Shown here one piece after another: positions 60,601 to 64,000 of a stretch of 64,000 nt of DNA; the stretch's first letter is position 1; every line of letters begins with the position of its first letter. The notes under the pieces were generated by a model that saw only the letters and a program-made list of their open reading frames with translations, ran no database searches and had not been told where the DNA came from. The DNA comes from Hermatobates lingyangjiaoensis (taxonomy: Eukaryota; Arthropoda; Insecta; Hemiptera; Hermatobatidae). The stretch is taken from assembly GCA_026182355.1 (NCBI GenBank), contig JAPFBL010000105.1, positions 1,169,001 through 1,233,000 on the forward strand, given 5' to 3'. A program made the position numbers and the translations under genes.

Positions 60601-61954
60601 AGAAGGAACTGCAATCCACGAAGTTAGAGACTGTACTGCACTAGAAGGCCGTAGACAGTTACTTCCGAACCCAAACAGTCGGGGCTTTGACCCTGCAACA
60701 TACCTTAACAATTTGGTGACGGGAACGGAACTCGGACAGCAGTTCCAGACACTGATCCGAGCGGTTGTACCCAACATCTGATCAAACAAAAAGACTTTAA
60801 GGACCGACGTTTTTGACCCGCAAGGGGATCGGTTTCTATTCTATCTACCTATCTAACAGTATGGCTGTATCCTCTTCAACTGCTTTCAGATTGAATCATA
60901 AGTCAAAATATTTACATTTTATTGAAAAAAGAAATATTTCTATTCTTTTGAAAATCTGCAGATTTTTTCCTCAGAAAATGTGTTTGCTTTAGCCACTTTC
61001 ATGACAATGGTACAATTTTTGGAACAGAGGGAGTTTAAGAGCCCCAGAGTTGACAAATCAACAACGGCCAAAATGTTTGTAAAACTAATTTTTAATAATT
61101 TCAAAATGTAAACATGAATGGATTTTGTTGTAATTGATAATTTCAGGTAAATAATGTCTATTTATTAGACTTAAAGAAGTGTTTGGTCTTCTCCCAAACC
61201 AGGAATATAGCAAGAACTAATTAAACTTATATTGAAATAAACATTACTGCAATATTGGTATGAGTTGCCATTTAAGAAAAAGAAATTACTCCAAAATTCC
61301 TACTGGAGAGTCGGGAAACCCTTATAATCTCTGTGTAAAGGTCTGTCTCTGTAAACGCTGAGGCTCCTAAAGTACACTCTAGTTAAAAGCTACACACCAA
61401 TAAGAGTAAAGTTTAAGATAATCAATACCTCATCATCCATAAAATCTTCAGGTCTCTGAACAACTGATTTAGACCGATCTGATCTAGACGACTTGAAGTT
61501 CGATGGTTTCCAACCTTCAAGAGATCCAACTGAATTGTAGAAACCAGCACTAAATCCACCTGTAAATGCTCCATGGAATCGTCTTCTGCCTTGTTTATCA
61601 GTAACAACCTGATCTTCAATAGCAATTGGCTTTTTCCGAGGAAGTTCATCTGTAATAAACATTACATCAATACAGATTTAATTACTTGGAAAAAATTAGG
61701 GCTAAAACTGTTTCATTTAAGAGGTAAAACTTTTATGAACTTATATTCCCTTTAAAAGAACTACTTGCGTCTTCCTTTTGAAAAATAAAAGATACGGGAA
61801 TTATATTACATTAAACGCTAGCACATAATAATAGATACAAATGAGACTCAATTTTCATTTAAAACAATAAAGCCATAAAATACACTATACCATCTTCAAG
61901 CGGTTCAAGAGGTGTACCGTACACCACATAATCATCGTCATCGGACTGAGACAT
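42067..61954 (-). CDS. GPATCH1: G-patch domain-containing protein 1 homologue, 10 exons
   Basis: The minus-strand exons are 61954-61891, 61649-61429, 56728-56580, 56490-56103, 55200-55047, 53441-53252, 51728-51559, 49465-49180, 47432-47138 and 42645-42067. All junctions are GT-AG and in phase, giving 2496 nt and about 831 residues (human about 931). The N-terminus (VVYGTPLEPLE; RRFHGAFTGGFSAGFYNSVG) is the conserved DUF1604-type block. Exon 4 holds the G-patch (LLMKMGWKPGQGIGPR). Later blocks are ISGQAFGVGAFEEEDDDIY, PPGFKAIH, QERYEKFLHYVK, TDWERERELSEFE and KLTRETIEWSPHSLVCKRFN. An acidic MDLFKAIFESSDESEDED box and a Lys-rich tail end the protein. G-patch proteins activate DEAH helicases; GPATCH1 is a nuclear spliceosome-associated factor. 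Compared with human, a segment like SVLEFLSQKDKERI between exons 6 and 7 was not found. Confidence 0.95.
43121..43158 (-). ncRNA. Hammerhead-ribozyme-like motif, left arm
   Basis: On the minus strand: GCC-CTGAGGA-T-GTCTT..AAGAC-GAAAC-GTT-GGC. See the right-arm copy at 43751-43788 for the structure. Confidence 0.5.
43751..43788 (+). ncRNA. Hammerhead-ribozyme-like motif, right arm
   Basis: CTGAGGA fits the CUGANGA core. GTCTT/AAGAC forms stem II, GAAA is the second core, and C-G/T followed by T fits a minimal stem III with the GUH cleavage site. GCC/GGC forms stem I. Such minimal type I motifs with almost no stem III are known from Penelope-like elements. One extra T between CTGAGGA and stem II departs from the consensus. 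Confidence 0.5.
43938..44049. repeat. Three adjacent hairpins
   Basis: Perfect 21-bp arms at 43938-43958 and 43967-43987 (ACTCACTTTAATATTTCGAC...) enclose 8 bases. Then 9-bp arms at 43991-43999 and 44005-44013 (ATTGTTCAC/GTGAACAAT). A third near-palindrome, GTCATTAAGTGAGCTCACCT, centres at about 44036. It may be the remains of a palindromic MITE. Confidence 0.85.
45545..45725. repeat. Degenerate TGCATTAAGTGCA-type repeats
   Basis: Short imperfect copies of phrases such as AAGTGCAAGAAATGCATTAA recur about every 30-60 bp. The minus-strand open frame here is mostly a by-product, apart from EVFEPHRKRARSKKEPV, which is unassigned. Confidence 0.45.
46170..46282. repeat. Dispersed ~110-bp repeat, copy A
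   Basis: It shares a colinear 110-bp sequence with 47620-47728, including ATACTTTGTAT, GAAGCAAC.GTAAAAAGA and CACTACCTAAATCAA. Both lie in GPATCH1 introns in the same orientation. Confidence 0.8.
47138..47432 (-). CDS. GPATCH1: GPATCH1 exon 9
   Basis: Acceptor ATTTCAG, donor GAGAG|GTTATT, in phase with exon 10. It encodes SIFEFLEASKN and an acidic, Thr/Asn-rich disordered stretch. It is weakly conserved outside FxFLE. Confidence 0.85.
47620..47728. repeat. Dispersed ~110-bp repeat, copy B
   Basis: Partner of 46170-46282. Copy A lies in intron 9 and copy B in intron 8, so exon 9 is sandwiched between them. Confidence 0.8.
47752..48000. mobile_element. Small inverted-repeat element
   Basis: AATTAAAGTTTATCAGAA..CGGTCAGTTCTTC at 47757 is mirrored by GAAGAACTGACCGATTCCTG..AAACTTTAATT at about 47960-48000. 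The inside contains CTGAAACGCTGGC, close to the GAAACGTTGGC of the palindrome at 43061-43849, so it may be a related relic. Confidence 0.6.
49180..49465 (-). CDS. GPATCH1: GPATCH1 exon 8
   Basis: Acceptor ATTTCAG, donor CCAG|GTGAGC. It encodes TDWERERELSEFESAARLY and MYGKLTRETIEWSPHSLVCK, both strongly conserved. Confidence 0.95.
51559..51728 (-). CDS. GPATCH1: GPATCH1 exon 7
   Basis: Acceptor TTGGTAG, donor AAAG|GTATAC. It begins VKEEPVEEDGPADT and ends QERYEKFLHYVKIG (human EKQKRYDEFLVHMKQG). Confidence 0.9.
53252..53441 (-). CDS. GPATCH1: GPATCH1 exon 6
   Basis: Acceptor TTTTTTCAG, donor GTCAG|GTAATC. It encodes YFSAPDLPPGFKAIHSIRKS and RLNAESRATIFQET. The last block aligns with human LNASKRAELLGET. 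Confidence 0.93.
55047..55200 (-). CDS. GPATCH1: GPATCH1 exon 5
   Basis: Acceptor TTTTTAG, donor CCCG|GTGAAT. It encodes AFGVGAFEEEDDDIYSTEDM, nearly identical in form to human AFGVGALEEEDDDIYATE. Confidence 0.94.
56103..56490 (-). CDS. GPATCH1: GPATCH1 exon 4 (G-patch)
   Basis: 129 codons. It encodes VGVFLLMKMGWKPGQGIGPR, the glycine-rich patch that binds and activates a DEAH helicase, then the acidic linker, YKGLDRN, and ISGQ at the donor CAG|GTTGTT. Confidence 0.96.
56580..56728 (-). CDS. GPATCH1: GPATCH1 exon 3
   Basis: Acceptor CTGCAG, donor AATAG|GTAAAT. It encodes DEFGIAPNVLKAR (human SEFGIAPKAI) and the GPIPGEPVL linker before the G-patch. The preceding intron is 4.7 kb and packed with transposons. 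Confidence 0.94.
56762..58461. mobile_element. Non-autonomous TIR-type DNA transposon, copy 2
   Basis: It is complete at both ends: AGAGTGGCCTACATTCAACT at 56777 and, inverted, GTAGAGTGTAGGCCACTCCA at about 58433-58452, each bordered outside by a poly(A)/poly(T)-like run. An inner palindrome, TTTACTATAAGTAAAG, lies near 56859. The 1.7-kb interior has no transposase. It is colinear with 7109-8856 read in reverse. It sits in GPATCH1 intron 2. Confidence 0.88.
58750..59540. mobile_element. TIR-type DNA transposon, copy 3, left part
   Basis: Diverged but colinear with copy 1. Shared blocks include GATAGTG.TTGATC.A..TATCAA, TAGCAGGTGATCC.TTAGTC.A and GAGTCGTTTA. It breaks off where the retrotransposon fragment begins. 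Confidence 0.7.
59545..60857 (+). mobile_element. Non-LTR retrotransposon 3' fragment (RNase H and knuckle)
   Basis: In order: WYSDGSVMEGHSGTGC (about 59922), SIFQAEILAILACVW, IWSDRYASLKAL, PGYKGIEGSEEADKLAEKAA (about 60225-60290), LRYVVCLLTEHGSISRHLKK, and a CICGEAEGTAIHEVRDC zinc knuckle. These are RNase H and C-terminal features of an R1/Loa-like element. Frameshifts and a stop break it. It ends in GACCCGCAAGGGG and a short CTAT-type tail. It lies inside DNA-transposon copy 3. Confidence 0.85.
60858..61030. mobile_element. TIR-type DNA transposon, copy 3, right part
   Basis: AGTATGGCTGTATC.TCT..., then AGATTGAATCATAAGTCAAA and a TTTACATTTTATTGAAAAAA block. This resumes the alignment with copy 1 (8370-8460), about 100 bp beyond where the left part stops. 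Confidence 0.7.
61429..61649 (-). CDS. GPATCH1: GPATCH1 exon 2
   Basis: Acceptor ATTACAG, donor GATGAG|GTATTG. It encodes the most conserved N-terminal block, RRFHGAFTGGFSAGFYNSVG, then EGWKPSNFKSSR and RPEDFMDDE. Confidence 0.96.
61891..61954 (-). CDS. GPATCH1: GPATCH1 exon 1
   Basis: ATG at 61954. It encodes MSQSDDDDYVVYGTPLEPLE and ends in phase 1 at donor GATG|GTATAG. It matches the human YGTGLEPLEEG start, which fixes the initiation codon. Confidence 0.93.
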
Positions 61955-61959
61955 TGTCA

Positions 61960-63243
61960 CTTATGTCATTTGTTTTATGAATTCACAGTCGCAATTTAAA
62001 ATAATTAAAATAGCTTTACTATCAGTGGGGGAACCCATATTTACAATAACCTCGCCTAGAAGGTAGAATGAAGGTTGCTATAACGCATGCAGTGTTAACC
62101 TAGATAATGTATGAAATAGTTAGGAATTGGGTAACTAGTGTGACAACCGTTTTGGTATAAGAATAATGTTAATGTATATAAAATCATGATAACTTACTTT
62201 ATTCGATGGACATAATTTTAAGTTTTAGGATATATCGTATAATCAACTCCAAAAGTGAACTATTGACTTCCAATTCATTTTAAATTTCTAAAGGGATTAA
62301 AAGATTATTAATATAAAATACTCATATAAATTGGTATATGTTTACTTGGAGAAAGTAGATTAATTGGTGGGTTAACATTTACTTATATTGTTTAGAGAAC
62401 TATTAGAAAGTAACAGAATCGATTGTTGGATTATCATAAAAGTTGTAAAGTTGTAAATATATATGCTAATAAAGACAAAATGAAGCGTTACTTTTTTAAT
62501 TACTTATTTAAAATTACTTGTTGTAATATTTTCACATTATTTAGAATACACTTTTCGAAAAAGATAGTCTTAGGAAGAAGAGGGGGTGAGGGTATGACAT
62601 TGTGACAAATTAGACCCCTGATCTAAAGTCTACACAATATATTGTAAGCTATTTACAAAGGGCATCATAACTAAAGTGAATATTCTCTTCAGAAGAAATA
62701 TCGTGCTATTGCAATTATACCAACATAACTATGATTATTATTATTATTATTGCTAGGGATTATTATGATCATTATTATTATTATTATAATTATGGAATAG
62801 TTTATTTGTATTAAATTAGTTTCAATTTAATAATACAACTTAAATATATACTATTTCTTTGATAATTAAAACCTTAAAATTAAAATTTGTATCATAATAA
62901 AATTGTTCACATAATCACAGAAAATTGTTCTTATGTCCAATGTTTATGAAAGGGTTCACCAAGAACAAAAGAAGGGAAAAAAGGTCCATGGATAAAAAAA
63001 GGTTGAGAACCACTAATCTAGATTTATAATTTCTTTTCCAAGTTGACATGTTTCAGTAGTTCAACTAGTTATCATGAAGGTGTGAATAGTGTTTTCAATT
63101 TCTAATCTATCAAAGAAAGTAGAATAATATGAGAAGTTTGTTCTTAGTCTGTATTTGAAGTTTATTTTAACCGTGATGAATCATAATTATTCTTGTACTT
63201 ATCCTAATTCTAGTTTTTGTTTAAAAAAAAAACAGAAACTTAC
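61960..63243. other. Intergenic DNA upstream of GPATCH1
   Basis: AT-rich, with an (ATT)n microsatellite at about 62728-62795. It should contain the GPATCH1 promoter and, if the next minus-strand gene ends here, its 3' end. I found no further exon. Confidence 0.45.
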
Positions 63244-63423
63244 GGAAGCGTGTCTGTTGTAGCCGGATATGACAGCTTGCTGGAGTTTCTCAAGGTCGAT
63301 GGTAGGGCGTTTGCCAGTCTCTACTAAAGAGGCTGGAAGGCTCGGCGAAGTAGGTGTTGTATTACACTTGAGTCGGTTTCCTTTTTTCACTTGGCTTGCC
63401 TCTCCATTAATAGCTTGATCAAT
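63244..63423 (-). CDS. Internal coding exon of an unidentified gene
   Basis: A 60-codon open exon bounded by acceptor GGTTTCAG and a strong donor TCC|GTAAGT, with no stop. The protein reads IDQAINGEASQVKKGNRLK, a Thr/Pro/Ser-rich stretch (NTTPTSPSLPASLVETGKRP), then TIDLEKLQQAVISGYNRHAS. It is phase 0 at both ends. The family is not recognised. Upstream exons would lie beyond the window. Downstream exons were not found before GPATCH1. Confidence 0.65.
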
Positions 63424-64000
63424 CTGAAACCAACATATTCAAAGTTTATACCAAATAGAATCCCTGAGCTATAAAAATAAATACTTATATTAGAACGTCA
63501 TTACCAACTTTCTCTTTTAACTTCTTTGAATTAACCGTGATATTTAATGGTTACAAAGACTATTGGGAAGAGTTTAGAACTGGAATTAACCACTGGAGAT
63601 AGGAGACATAATTAAAAACTTTGGTGTATCTGTTAACTCATCATTAACTATAACTATGTCATATTATCTCGAATGTACTGAAGACACCTTGTGTCAACAT
63701 TAAACATGCTAAATACTTGTACTTGCAGATAGATGTATAAATATATTTTGCAAACAATGAGATTCAAAATCTAATTAATATATTTTTACTCTTACAATTC
63801 TGAGAAGGTTTCAAATTCATTTCTGCTTTCTTTGGCGTTCAATTAATTAAGACAAACCAGCCTATTCAACTTATTAAATTTTAACTTAAACATTAATCCA
63901 AAAATTAGACAATAATTGTTTCTATAACTAGCTTTCAATATTCACTCAATAGTCTAGAGAAGATATACAGAAACCTCTTGTAAATAATATCCAAATGAAA
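63424..64000. other. Probable intron of the unidentified minus-strand gene
   Basis: AT-rich and without recognisable features. Confidence 0.4.

Overview
The window looks like nuclear DNA from an arthropod, most likely an insect: it is very AT-rich, its genes are split by GT-AG introns, and it holds many decayed retrotransposons, DNA transposons and satellite arrays. I see no prokaryotic operons, rRNA or convincing intact tRNA. The order of insect cannot be fixed from the sequence alone.

Three protein-coding genes can be reconstructed exon by exon. (1) Plus strand, 21854-23638, four exons: a complete 157-residue FAD-linked sulfhydryl oxidase of the ALR/GFER/Erv1 family. (2) Minus strand, 36037 down to 25977, eight exons: a GDP-D-glucose phosphorylase 1 (GDPGP1) homologue with its histidine-triad motif; the exon 5/exon 6 junction cannot be spliced cleanly. 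(3) Minus strand, 61954 down to 42067, ten exons: a G-patch domain-containing protein 1 (GPATCH1) homologue of about 831 residues, with a lysine-rich tail. A fourth minus-strand gene is represented by one unidentified exon at 63244-63423. A GC-rich open block at 13011-13364 may be a coding exon of another gene. The three genes act in unrelated pathways (mitochondrial protein oxidation, nucleotide-sugar repair, splicing), and nothing suggests they are co-regulated.

Layout: 1-21000 is mostly AT-rich intergenic DNA. It holds a 2.1-kb minisatellite of 64-bp units (4147-6284), a 1.75-kb non-coding transposon copy (7109-8856), the GC-rich open block, and retrotransposon debris including a reverse-transcriptase fragment (20200-21130). 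ALR follows. GDPGP1 spans 26-36 kb; its introns hold a 73-bp satellite, a Helitron helicase fragment and inverted RNase H fragments. The 36-42 kb stretch carries two non-LTR fragments, one of them lacking its whole RT domain. GPATCH1 fills 42-62 kb; its introns hold a 790-bp near-perfect palindrome with hammerhead-ribozyme-like motifs in both arms, a trio of hairpins, a second copy of the 1.7-kb transposon, and a third copy split by a nested retrotransposon.

I found no clearly new multi-gene system. The most interesting signals are the ribozyme-like palindrome, the nested transposon family, and two gene-model anomalies (the GDPGP1 splice gap and a missing GPATCH1 segment).
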